Shown here piece by piece: positions 1 through 6,903 of a stretch of 20,757 nucleotides of DNA; the stretch's first letter is position 1, and every line of letters starts with the position of its first letter. The stretch is from positions 1 to 20,757 of the forward strand of contig CAYXNS010000044.1 in the NCBI GenBank assembly GCA_964466315.1, given 5' to 3'. The notes below the pieces were generated by a model. It worked only from the letters and a program-made list of their open reading frames with translations, did no database searches and was not told the DNA's origin. Both the position numbers and the translations under genes were made by a program. This DNA is from SMWC01 sp964466315 (lineage in GTDB: Bacteria > Pseudomonadota > Gammaproteobacteria > Steroidobacterales > Rariloculaceae).

Positions 1-398
1 AGCGCCTGGCCTAGATCCTCCTCGTGGTACTCGAGACCTACATGCGACGCGACGTCCAGGAACCCCAGCACGCCGATCGTCGAGTTCAACAAGAATCGGC
101 CGGTATCCGCGCCAGCTTGCTTGAATTTACCCTGCAGCAGGTCGCTGACGATGATGATCGGCGAGGACAGGTTGACGAAGAAGCGGCTGATACTCCATTC
201 CAAGGGGTCGGGCGTGATGTTGTGATAGCCGCTGGCTATCGGCCGCAGCAGGTACTGGTCGGCCGATCGATTGAATCTGAATATCGCGCGATTTGCTCGC
301 TCGAACGGGTCGTTGACATCACCATCACTGCGGGTGCCTGTCGACGCGCAGCCAACGCACGCCAACGCGATTAACGAGCAGAGAACTAACGTACGCAC
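1..398 (-). CDS. mlaA: MlaA/VacJ family outer-membrane lipoprotein, C-terminus cut by window edge
   Basis: MlaA is the outer-membrane lipoprotein of the Mla pathway, which removes mislocalised phospholipids from the outer leaflet and passes them to periplasmic MlaC. Read from 398 leftward, a GTG start gives a short hydrophobic lipoprotein signal (LVLCSLIALAC, lipobox-like) with a mature Cys near residue 13. The family signature follows: NDPFERANRAIFRFN, then a YLLRP-like stretch, and LLQGKFKQAGADTGRFLLNS. The sequence runs off position 1 after about 132 residues, so roughly the C-terminal half is outside the window. It has the same orientation as the upstream genes. The family call is firm. 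The GTG start is inferred from its position just before the signal peptide, since no ATG is available there. Confidence 0.88.
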   Translation of the reverse strand, partial: MRTLVLCSLIALACVGCASTGTRSDGDVNDPFERANRAIFRFNRSADQYLLRPIASGYHNITPDPLEWSISRFFVNLSSPIIIVSDLLQGKFKQAGADTGRFLLNSTIGVLGFLDVASHVGLEYHEEDLGQA

Positions 399-419
399 GT
401 CGTCTTCACGGTCTTCACT

Positions 420-722
420 CTATGATTTGACAGACGCGATGAAGTCGGCGAATCCTTCGATTGCCGCGTTCGAATTCGGATGGTGCGCTTTACTCATGAA
501 TTCGGTATCACCAACATCGGCCGCATGCGATACCAGTAGTCGTGCCGAATCACCGTCGTTCTCCATATCCAGATAGCTACTCGCCAATCGTAGTAATAGC
601 GTTTCCTCCGGTATTCCGAAGGAATCCGCCGAGAGTGTAGCTATAGAATGCCTGCGCGGCAGATCTTTCGCCAGCCGTAGTGAGGCTCGGAACTCGGGTT
701 TTCTTTTGAGCCTGTAGTTGAA
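420..722 (-). pseudogene. Coding-like fragment without a start codon, TPR-like tail of an unrecognised protein
   Basis: An open frame of about 100 codons runs from just after an in-frame TAA (723-725) to a TAG at 420-422. Its composition is protein-like, for example EETLLLRLASSYLDMENDGD and FMSKAHHPNSNAAIEGFADF. The amphipathic LRLASSYLDM..DSARLL segment resembles a tetratricopeptide helix pair, which is only a resemblance. There is no ATG, GTG or TTG at its 5' end with a Shine-Dalgarno, so it looks like the 3' part of a gene whose front is lost, lying between the CPBP protease gene and mlaA. A short protein starting at an internal ATG (LDMEND) is the alternative. Function unknown. Confidence 0.35.
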
Positions 723-742
723 TTAGCTCGGCTGAGCGACAC

Positions 743-1468
743 TCAAGGCGAAAACCCGCCCACGAGATCGTAACCCACCAGGAAGATTCCGGCATCGACC
801 AGTAGATGCCCGAACCAGATCGGATAGAGCGAGCCCCAACGATGGTACATCCAGGCCCACACGGCACCGCCGACGGCAACCGCGGACGCGAGGAGCCATC
901 CGAGCGGTGAGGTCCAACCGAAAAAAGTTCCGAGAAATATGACATGGTGGGTCATGAACCCCACGCTCGAGACGAAGATTGCCAGCCATAAGCCGGTAAA
1001 TCGGCGAAGCTCGGCGAAGACGAACCAGCGCCAATAGTACTCCTCGAGCAGCGAGTGAATTAAGGAATAGAAAATCGCCATAGCCAAGTATGCCGTGGGC
1101 GTGTCTACACCGAAGCCCTCTATCTTGTCTCGAACCGGCGCTCTAGCGGTCTCCATTAAGCCTGATGGCAAAAGCACATATTGATAGAGGGCCCACATCG
1201 CAATCAGTGCACCAGCACCGAAAGCAATACCGGACAACAATCCAACCGACTGTGGCCCGCGAAGCATTAGATGCCGCCGCTGTATGGCGAGAACCCAGAA
1301 GAGAGGAAAGCCAAACTGGATGAGCTTGAGCGATCCATATGTCAGATATTGGATGACGAGAGCTGCCTCGGCGAGCAGCGTGAAATACACCAGCGTCAGC
1401 ACGGCCGGGAAGGCCAGTGTAAACGCTACGGCGAAGAGACCACCGTAACGCTTATTCGATCGCGGCAT
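743..1468 (-). CDS. CPBP family intramembrane metalloprotease (CAAX protease-like)
   Basis: This is a predicted polytopic inner-membrane protein of 241 residues in the CPBP/Abi family, glutamate-type intramembrane proteases that include CAAX prenyl endopeptidases. The three family motifs are visible: EEYYWR (E142, E143, R147), HHVIFLG (H174, H175) and a GHLLVD motif (H221, D225). They sit among about seven hydrophobic segments. The chosen ATG (1466-1468) lies inside the last codons of the upstream propeller gene, giving a 17-base overlap that suggests translational coupling. A longer start at 1531 would add 21 residues encoded wholly inside the upstream gene and is less likely. Members also act in bacteriocin self-immunity or protein maturation. 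The substrate here cannot be inferred. Confidence 0.85.
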   Translation of the reverse strand: MPRSNKRYGGLFAVAFTLAFPAVLTLVYFTLLAEAALVIQYLTYGSLKLIQFGFPLFWVLAIQRRHLMLRGPQSVGLLSGIAFGAGALIAMWALYQYVLLPSGLMETARAPVRDKIEGFGVDTPTAYLAMAIFYSLIHSLLEEYYWRWFVFAELRRFTGLWLAIFVSSVGFMTHHVIFLGTFFGWTSPLGWLLASAVAVGGAVWAWMYHRWGSLYPIWFGHLLVDAGIFLVGYDLVGGFSP

Positions 1469-2495
1469 CGAATACGTCGAGCCGTAGCGGCGTCCAGGCC
1501 ATGCCGTCGGGCGTCGCATGATCCGAGACAAGTGTGGTCGGCGCTCTCTCAGGACTGGAAAAATCGTAAACGAGGATGCGGCCGTCGAGCCGGGTGCTCA
1601 CGAATCCTATGTCCTCGATCGCGAAAAACCCAAAACCGCCCGCGCCCACCTCGTCACCCGGGATCGGTAACTCACTCAGAATGTCACGGGTCTCCGTGTC
1701 GAAGATTCGGATCCCGGCCGTCTCGCTGTTTCCATACACGACGGCCATTCGGCCACCAGGCAGATTCGCGAGACGCCGCGGTTGAGTGGCCGCCTCAAAC
1801 GTCTCCCGAATAGAGAGCGTGTCCGGATCGATGATAGAAATCGTGTTCTCGTCCTGGTTGATCACCCATACATTGCGGCCATCGGGTGTCACGGCAATCG
1901 CTTCGGCGCCGAGACCCGTCTGAATCACGGTCGGCTCACGATCTTCATCGAGATAGACGACCGATACCGTACCCTCCCCGAGTCGGCCCCCGACGTATAC
2001 CTGATTGCCATTGGGGCTCAAGCAGATCATATGCCCTTCCCGCGCGGTATCGCCGATCGGATAAGTACGCATCACGCTCAGCGTCATCACATCGACTATC
2101 GCGAGCAGATCCTGAGTCTCCAGTGTCACAACCGCGTGACGATTGTCGGGCAGAAAAACCGAATCGTGCGGTTTGGATCCGGGTCCCATGTCGATAGTGC
2201 CTAGGACTTCGGCTTTCGGGATGTCCATTACTACAAGCCGTCGGCCCGGATCGTCCTGGCCATACTCGGCCGTAAGCGCCAGACGGCCGTCCGGAGAAAC
2301 GGCGACTTCATGGGGCCACCCCGAGCCGATCGGAATTCGGGCGATCTCGGTCTTTGATTCGAGATCGAAAAACGAGACGCTGCCCGCCTCTGCGTGGCGG
2401 TTGACCACAAGCAACGTACCATCCTGTGCCCAGGTGCTTGTAGTTGCCATGAAAACCGCTGCGGCAACAATTACGCCGATCTTAATCGCATTCAT
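1452..2495 (-). CDS. Exported YVTN/YncE-type beta-propeller repeat protein
   Basis: A 347-residue protein with a clear Sec signal peptide (IKIGVIVAAAVFMATTSTWA, cleavage expected before QDG), so a periplasmic or extracellular location is predicted. The body is a series of about seven repeats carrying 'VSPDGR', 'LPDNRHAVVT', 'LSPNGNQVYVGG', 'TPDGRNVWVINQ' and 'SIIDPDTLSI', the pattern of YVTN/cytochrome d1-like propeller blades. No haem-binding CxxCH or catalytic residue is seen, so a ligand- or protein-binding scaffold is the most that can be said. ATG at 2495 is preceded at once by a stop in the same region and directly starts the signal peptide. The gene is first in a minus-strand group with the CPBP protease. 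Confidence 0.85.
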   Translation of the reverse strand: MNAIKIGVIVAAAVFMATTSTWAQDGTLLVVNRHAEAGSVSFFDLESKTEIARIPIGSGWPHEVAVSPDGRLALTAEYGQDDPGRRLVVMDIPKAEVLGTIDMGPGSKPHDSVFLPDNRHAVVTLETQDLLAIVDVMTLSVMRTYPIGDTAREGHMICLSPNGNQVYVGGRLGEGTVSVVYLDEDREPTVIQTGLGAEAIAVTPDGRNVWVINQDENTISIIDPDTLSIRETFEAATQPRRLANLPGGRMAVVYGNSETAGIRIFDTETRDILSELPIPGDEVGAGGFGFFAIEDIGFVSTRLDGRILVYDFSSPERAPTTLVSDHATPDGMAWTPLRLDVFDAAIE

Positions 2496-2680
2496 TAGTC
2501 AGTACGGCCTGGCCGGAGGCGCGAATTCGAGGCTACACGTGCCGTTACGGCGAGTCAAAACGCCATGGTCACCCGGGCTCGTATTGCGGAATGCATACGA
2601 TCACTAAGTATATGTGCGGATGGTGCGTCTGCTCGTCTCGGACGATGTTCTGTGATTGAACTAATATCAGGAGAATTCAG
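2496..2680. other. Divergent spacer between the propeller gene and the plus-strand remnant group
   Basis: Both flanking reading frames point away from this 185-base spacer, so promoters in both directions are expected. The only clear signal is the plus-strand Shine-Dalgarno AGGAG at about 2669-2673 in front of the ATG at 2681, with a TAATAT that could be a -10 box just upstream of it. No good -35 partner was found. No RNA gene or repeat was seen. Confidence 0.3.
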
Positions 2681-2737
2681 ATGAGTGGAAAATTCGTCAT
2701 TATTCTCGTACTTACGGTCGCGGTTCTCTTTCTATGA
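2681..2737 (+). CDS. 18-residue hydrophobic micro-ORF (possible remnant of a membrane protein start)
   Basis: ATG at 2681 follows a good Shine-Dalgarno (AGGAG, about 7 bases upstream) and encodes MSGKFVIILVLTVAVLFL, then TGA. The peptide is a perfect single transmembrane-like segment. Its stop overlaps the next ATG in the arrangement ATGA (2734-2737), which would couple translation to the universal-stress fragment behind it. It could be a genuine tiny membrane peptide or leader. More probably it is the first 18 codons of a larger membrane protein fused out of frame to the end of a usp gene by a deletion, because the next product is itself only the C-terminal end of its family. Confidence 0.4.
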   Translation: MSGKFVIILVLTVAVLFL

Positions 2738-2943
2738 CCGAGAACGGTGAAGCCGATCTCGTGATCATGGGTGGATTGTCTCGCGATCGTATCAGGGATT
2801 TCGTGTTAGGCAATACAGCCGAGCAGCTTCTTCGTAACGCCAAGGCCGAACTCGTGTTCATTAAGCCACCGGGCTTTGAGACGACCGTCGCCGATCACAT
2901 GCCCGAGCCGCTCGTAGTCGCCCCGATTTATTATCCGTTCTGA
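2734..2943 (+). pseudogene. C-terminal fragment of a universal stress protein (UspA/UspE-like)
   Basis: The 69-residue product begins at what is normally the last third of a Usp domain: DLVIMGGLSRDRIRDFVLGN, then the ATP-binding-loop end (GNTAEQLL) and the terminal strand ELVFIKPPGF, followed by a short tail. Usp domains are about 140 residues, so the first half, including the nucleotide-contacting N-terminal aspartate region, is missing. The frame starts at an ATG that overlaps the stop of the micro-ORF at 2681. The match to UspE-like C-termini is clear. The truncation is seen in the sequence, and the loss of function is inferred. The hemerythrin-like gene follows immediately. Confidence 0.65.
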
Positions 2944-2966
2944 ACTTGGGGATGGGTGCGACGCAA

Positions 2967-3536
2967 ATGACCGACATCATCGAGAGCCTGCATCAGGACC
3001 ATGTCCACATGGCGCAGATCGCTGCGATAGTGGAACGCGAGCTTGCCACAATCGAAGATGGTCGGACGGCCGATTTCGAAGCGCTTGAAGACATCATGCG
3101 CTATGTCACAGGTTATCCCGATACGTATCATCATCCCACCGAAGATATCGTCTTCGAACGACTCAAACTTCGCATGCCTGAATCCATTGAAGAAATCGAT
3201 GCAATACTGTCCGAGCATCGGCAGGTCATCGAGGCCGGTATACGCTTTCTGGACGCCGTTCGTGCCGTCCAGGAAGATGTGGTCATGATACGCAACGACT
3301 TCACCCTGATCGGGCGGGACTATCTCTCGTTGCTGGCACGCCATATGAATATCGAAGAGGCACGGCTCTTTCCGCTCGCGAAGAGCACGCTGACCGATGA
3401 GGATTGGCAAGAGCTGAATGAGCGCATCGAACAACGTCCCGACCCGCTGTTCGGCGCTTCTCTCGATGACGACTACCGTCGGCTTCGGTGTCGCATCGAG
3501 GCGCATCGCGACGAGGATCGTGACTCTCAGGCTTGA
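2967..3536 (+). CDS. Hemerythrin HHE-domain protein
   Basis: A predicted cytoplasmic four-helix protein of 189 residues. Hemerythrin-like HHE proteins bind a di-iron centre and act in oxygen, NO or iron-stress sensing or repair. Candidate metal ligands are spaced as in the family: H9 and H12 (LHQDHVHM), H55/H56 and E59 (HHPTEDIVFERL), H84 (SEHRQVIE), H126 and E130/E131 (RHMNIEEARLF). ATG at 2967 is preferred because family members start with a short segment before LHQDH. ATG 2952 and TTG 2946 are in frame and would add 5-7 residues. The gene lies 23 bases after the usp fragment and its stop overlaps the TTG of the permease remnant, so all three were probably one operon. Confidence 0.87.
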   Translation: MTDIIESLHQDHVHMAQIAAIVERELATIEDGRTADFEALEDIMRYVTGYPDTYHHPTEDIVFERLKLRMPESIEEIDAILSEHRQVIEAGIRFLDAVRAVQEDVVMIRNDFTLIGRDYLSLLARHMNIEEARLFPLAKSTLTDEDWQELNERIEQRPDPLFGASLDDDYRRLRCRIEAHRDEDRDSQA

Positions 3537-3731
3537 GCGAGCCTACTCTAAAGTGCGACATCGGCTACACACTGCTGACGCTCTATGGCCTGGGCATGAT
3601 TCTTGGCGCCGGAATCTATGTCCTAACCAGTGGCGATTCCGATAGCCGGGATGTTGCTTTGCGGCGGCATGATGCTGTATCAAGCGGTCGAATTTTTTCC
3701 GAGCTTACGGATTGATATCTGCCGTTCATAG
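3533..3731 (+). pseudogene. APC-family amino-acid permease with its interior deleted
   Basis: A TTG at 3533 (overlapping the TGA of the hemerythrin gene) opens a frame whose first 32 or so residues are a typical APC permease start: LKCDIGYTLLTLYGLGMILG followed by AGIYVL, the first membrane helix with the GxGIYVL substrate loop. After about position 3630 this frame turns to non-family sequence and stops at 3715. One frame over, from about 3633 to the TAG at 3729-3731, is a coding-like hydrophobic stretch (IPIAGMLLCGGMMLYQAVEF then FPSLRIDICRS) with the character of a last transmembrane helix and tail. About 400 residues of an intact permease are therefore absent and the ends are joined out of frame. 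The last bases overlap the convergent ATPase stop. Confidence 0.65.
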
Positions 3732-5858
3732 CTTCGCCGTTCGGAGACGTAACGCGTTTCCGATCACCGAAACTGAGCTCAGACTCATAGCCGCGGCAGC
3801 GATCATCGGGTTCAGCAGAATTCCGCTGAACGGATAGAGGACCCCTGCCGCGATTGGCACGCCGATCGAGTTATAGAGAAAAGCAAAGAACAGGTTCTGT
3901 TTGATATTGCGCATTGTCTGCCGGCTCAGCCGTCGGGCGCGTACGATTCCGCGCAGATCACCACGTACGAGCGTCACGCCCGCACTCTCGATCGCGATAT
4001 CCGAGCCTGTGCCCATCGCGATTCCGACGTCCGCCTGTGCAAGCGCAGGCGCGTCGTTAATTCCGTCGCCCGCCATCGCAACGGTCCCGTCGACTTGTAA
4101 ACACTTGATGGTGTCAACTTTTTCATCGGGTAAGACCTCGGCGATTACTTCATCGAGAGCGAGGCTCGCCGCCACCGCATTCGCTGTCGTTCGGTTGTCT
4201 CCGGTCAGCATCACGATTCGAATACCTTCATCGTGAATCGCGCGAATAGCTTCGGGTGTGCTGTTCTTAACGGGGTCCGCAACGGCCAGCAAGCCGGCAG
4301 CTTTTTCGTCGATCGCGACCCACATGACCGTCTGCCCTTCGGCTCGTGAACCCTCGGCACGTTCCGTTAATGTGCTGAAGTCGATACCTAGACTTTCCAT
4401 GAAGCTGTCGTTGCCGAGCGCCACCCGTGAGCCGTCGACGATGCCGCGCACTCCCAATCCCGTCAACGACTCGAAATTCTTCGCCGCAAATGCCTCCCAT
4501 CCTTGCCTTTTCGCGCCCGAGACGATCGCCACAGCCAACGGGTGCTCACTGGCCATCTCCAGGCCTGCGGAAAGCCGGATCAGGCGTTCCGACTCCACAC
4601 CGGCAGCCGGTATTACGTTGACGAGTTCCGGCCTACCTTCGGTCAGCGTTCCAGTCTTATCAACGACCAACGTATCGACATCGCGTAGCAGCTCGATGGC
4701 CTCCGCATCACGAAACAAGACACCGGTGGACGCGCCCTTACCTGCCGCGACCGTGATCGACATCGGCGTCGCGAGACCCAGGGCGCAGGGGCAGGCGATG
4801 ATCAGTACAGCGACCGTGTTAATGAGCGCGAATGCCATTCGTGGCTCGGGGCCAAGCTGACTCCAGACTGCGAAGGTCAGGGTTGCGATCAAGATAACAG
4901 CCGGCACGAAGTAAGCCGCCACGACATCGGCGAGCCTCTGAATCGGTGCGCGACTTCGCTGGGCGTCAGCAACCATCGCGACAATCCGCGAAAGTAACGT
5001 TCCGTCTCCGACGAGATCGGCACGAATAATCACGGATCCCGCACCATTGATCGTCGCACCGACGATTCGATCGCCAGCCTTTTTCTCCACGGGAATTGGT
5101 TCACCGGTCATCATCGACTCATCGACTGTTGTCCCTCCCTCGAGTACGACGCCGTCGACGGGAATTTTCTCTCCGGGCCGAACCCGCAACTGGTCGCCGG
5201 CCCGCACATGGCAGATGGGAACGTCTTCCTCGGCGCCGTCAGCGTCGACTCTCCGCGCCGTCTCGGGTGCTAGCTCGAGAAGCTGCTTGATCGCGGCACC
5301 CGTCCGGCCGCGCGCGCGCAGTTCGAGTACCTGCCCGAACAGGATCAACGTCACGATGACTGCCGCCGCCTCGAAATAAACCGCAACCTCGCCGGACGCC
5401 TGCCTGAATGAGCCGGGGAAGATTCCGGGCGCGAGTGCAGCAATCACGCTATAGCTATAGGCAACACTCACGCCGAGGCCTATCAACGAGAACATATTCA
5501 GGCTGCGATACCGCACGGAGGCGACCGCACGGACGAAGAACGGCCACGCCGACCATAGGCACACCGGCGTTGCGAGCGCAAGTTGAACGAGAACCTGGGC
5601 TCGGGCCGGCAGAATGTCGGACACGGGCCGACCCGGCAGGAGGTCGCCCATCGCAATGGCGAAGACTGGAAGCGTAAACAGAGCGGCAAATAGTAACCGC
5701 CGTGTCATTTCCCGGAGCTCCAGATTATCCTCGAGATCTTCGACTATCGGCGCTGTGGACTCGAGCGCCATACCACAGGCAGGGCAGGCACCCGGAGCGT
5801 CCTGGATCACATCCGGATGCATCGGGCACGTCCAGGTAGTGTGTGCGGATTGTGTCAT
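3726..5858 (-). CDS. copA: Cu(+)-exporting P1B-type ATPase with N-terminal heavy-metal-binding domain
   Basis: A 710-residue inner-membrane pump that uses ATP to export Cu(I). Residues 9-32 form a small metal-binding domain (TCPMHPDV..PGACPACGMAL) in place of the usual HMA domain. Further landmarks are the actuator TGEP (251-254), the transmembrane CPC (356-358), the phosphorylated D400 in DKTGTLTEG, the nucleotide-domain HP (439-440) and GDGINDAP near 598. YN (662-663) and MSLSS (691-695) in the last two helices match the Cu(I) site of P1B-1 pumps, so copper or silver is favoured over zinc or cobalt. Length and all motifs are complete. The start ATG overlaps the stop of an upstream fragment as ATGA, implying coupling. 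No CueR-type operator was recognised. Confidence 0.93.
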   Translation of the reverse strand: MTQSAHTTWTCPMHPDVIQDAPGACPACGMALESTAPIVEDLEDNLELREMTRRLLFAALFTLPVFAIAMGDLLPGRPVSDILPARAQVLVQLALATPVCLWSAWPFFVRAVASVRYRSLNMFSLIGLGVSVAYSYSVIAALAPGIFPGSFRQASGEVAVYFEAAAVIVTLILFGQVLELRARGRTGAAIKQLLELAPETARRVDADGAEEDVPICHVRAGDQLRVRPGEKIPVDGVVLEGGTTVDESMMTGEPIPVEKKAGDRIVGATINGAGSVIIRADLVGDGTLLSRIVAMVADAQRSRAPIQRLADVVAAYFVPAVILIATLTFAVWSQLGPEPRMAFALINTVAVLIIACPCALGLATPMSITVAAGKGASTGVLFRDAEAIELLRDVDTLVVDKTGTLTEGRPELVNVIPAAGVESERLIRLSAGLEMASEHPLAVAIVSGAKRQGWEAFAAKNFESLTGLGVRGIVDGSRVALGNDSFMESLGIDFSTLTERAEGSRAEGQTVMWVAIDEKAAGLLAVADPVKNSTPEAIRAIHDEGIRIVMLTGDNRTTANAVAASLALDEVIAEVLPDEKVDTIKCLQVDGTVAMAGDGINDAPALAQADVGIAMGTGSDIAIESAGVTLVRGDLRGIVRARRLSRQTMRNIKQNLFFAFLYNSIGVPIAAGVLYPFSGILLNPMIAAAAMSLSSVSVIGNALRLRTAKL

Positions 5859-6031
5859 CGAGTTGCGCTGTTAATGGTAGTTAATAAGAGACTACAGTCT
5901 TCATCGTAAACCACGAAGTCGGGAACGTGCAGCGTCTCGTCTTCCGAGATCGCAAATTTATTTCGAAGACCATGGTGCCCACAGGCTCCTACATCCTGGA
6001 AACTAAGTATTGGGGTGGGCGGCCGGCAAAC
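5855..6031 (-). pseudogene. C-terminal tail of an unrecognised gene, ATGA-coupled to the copper ATPase
   Basis: In minus-strand frame, the region from about 5968 leftward reads as convincing protein (RNKFAISEDETLHVPDFVVY then DEDCSLLLTTINSATR) and ends in TGA at 5855-5857, overlapping the ATG of copA. The open frame extends up to 6031, where a TAG blocks it. The segment before GLRNKF looks less coding, and the ATG near 5977 is in another frame. It appears to be the 3' end of the former first gene of the copper operon. I do not recognise the family. A short genuine protein with a hidden frameshift is the alternative. Confidence 0.4.
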
Positions 6032-6082
6032 CTACCACCGAAGCGATTCCGCTCGGATGACCAAGGGTCACGATACTGCTGA

Positions 6083-6331
6083 GCTATAGAGACTCATGTC
6101 CTACTGATTAAGATCGCGGCGATATTCATCACTGCGCGGGTATTCTCCGAACTCGCGGCAGTGGCGATCGTTGGAAAACTGGCTGGTGGGCTGATCATGC
6201 CGGAGAATCAATTTGACCATTTTAGAGAAAGTCCTACTGGCGGGTTTTGGGACACCGGTTTGTTGGCACAGCATACGATCGGAATGAAGATGGCCGATAA
6301 CCACATGGAGAGCGAATGCCGTTCTACTTGA
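6083..6331 (+). pseudogene. Decayed N-terminal part of a Kef/CPA2-type cation:proton antiporter
   Basis: One open plus-strand frame reads VLLIKIAAIFITARVFSELA, then AIVGKLAGGLIMP, then GLLAQHTIGMKMADN, and stops with TGA at 6329-6331. This is the order expected at the start of a monovalent cation:proton antiporter (first helix ending RxFxELA, the AVVGE-LAG-LLGP helix, then the LLLF-TIGLEM helix), but with several residues missing between them and nothing after the third segment. No start codon is in frame: the nearby ATG (6096) is one frame off and meets a stop two codons later. Read as a degraded gene start. The match is by eye and needs a profile search. Confidence 0.45.
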
Positions 6332-6343
6332 TCCGGCTACTCG

Positions 6344-6790
6344 CTACGGATCACCTAACGCATAGCTGACCACGTCATCGAGGCGCTGTCTACCTCTAAC
6401 GAATAGTCCACTGCCACGACCGATCTCTTTCCCTCGAGCGTCATAGGCAATGGACTCCGCGAGGAATTGAGTTTTCGTCTCGGTCGTAACGGTCCCAACT
6501 GCTCGGATCGTACCAGCTGAAACGGGACGAGTCAGGTAGATCGTAAACGATGTAGTCAGTACGAATACTGACTGCTCCAGTGAGTTCGCCGCGAAAAACG
6601 CCGCATCATCGAGCATCTTGAAATAAACCGATCCATGAACGGCACCAGCGGAGTGGAACAGGTCCCCGCGTACCTCGATCTCTACTTCCGCACGACCTTC
6701 CGAGATTGAAATCTTCGGTTTGACAATCCGATTAATCGGTGCCGCTAGATACATGTTCGCCAGAGCGGAAAAGTGCTGTGGATTGCTCAC
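6344..6790 (-). CDS. PaaI/YigI-like hotdog-fold acyl-CoA thioesterase
   Basis: A 148-residue cytoplasmic hotdog-fold protein expected to hydrolyse an acyl- or aryl-CoA thioester. The active-site helix region is HSAGAVHGSVYFKMLDDAAF, matching the family pattern in which a small residue-rich HG.....LDDAA segment carries the catalytic acidic residue. The following strands (VFVLTTSFTIYLTRPV, AVGTVTTETKTQFLAES) fit the fold, and the length is typical. It starts at an ATG at 6790 and diverges from metA with a 113-base spacer that must hold promoters for both. Its physiological substrate cannot be read from the sequence. Confidence 0.85.
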   Translation of the reverse strand: MSNPQHFSALANMYLAAPINRIVKPKISISEGRAEVEIEVRGDLFHSAGAVHGSVYFKMLDDAAFFAANSLEQSVFVLTTSFTIYLTRPVSAGTIRAVGTVTTETKTQFLAESIAYDARGKEIGRGSGLFVRGRQRLDDVVSYALGDP

Positions 6791-6903
6791 CGCTCAATTC
6801 TACACAGCGATCTTGGGGTCGGTGGATTCTTTTTTATCCTGTACTTACGGCGATGTGCCTACTGTTACACTGCCTCAATCTCCACAATTCGGCCCCGAGG
6901 CAT

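Noticed and set aside
577..945. 122-codon minus-strand frame crossing the end of the CPBP gene
   Set aside because: Its first half is out of frame with the clear protease and has no motifs. The coding-like residues near 420-722 are in a different frame.
2931..3506. 191-codon minus-strand open frame over the hemerythrin gene
   Set aside because: The plus strand carries all hemerythrin metal-ligand motifs. The minus frame is a shadow.
4258..4860. 200-codon plus-strand open frame inside the copper ATPase
   Set aside because: It is antisense to a complete, motif-rich ATPase, and its Ser/Pro/Arg/Thr-rich composition is typical of a shadow frame.
6739..6903. Upstream extension of the metA reading frame
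   Set aside because: It overlaps the divergent thioesterase start, lacks family similarity, and MetA proteins of this type begin at MPLVAHS.
6791..6903. SAM-responsive riboswitch in front of metA
   Set aside because: The 113-base leader shows no recognisable SAM-I, SAM-II or SAM-V core or terminator/anti-terminator pair.
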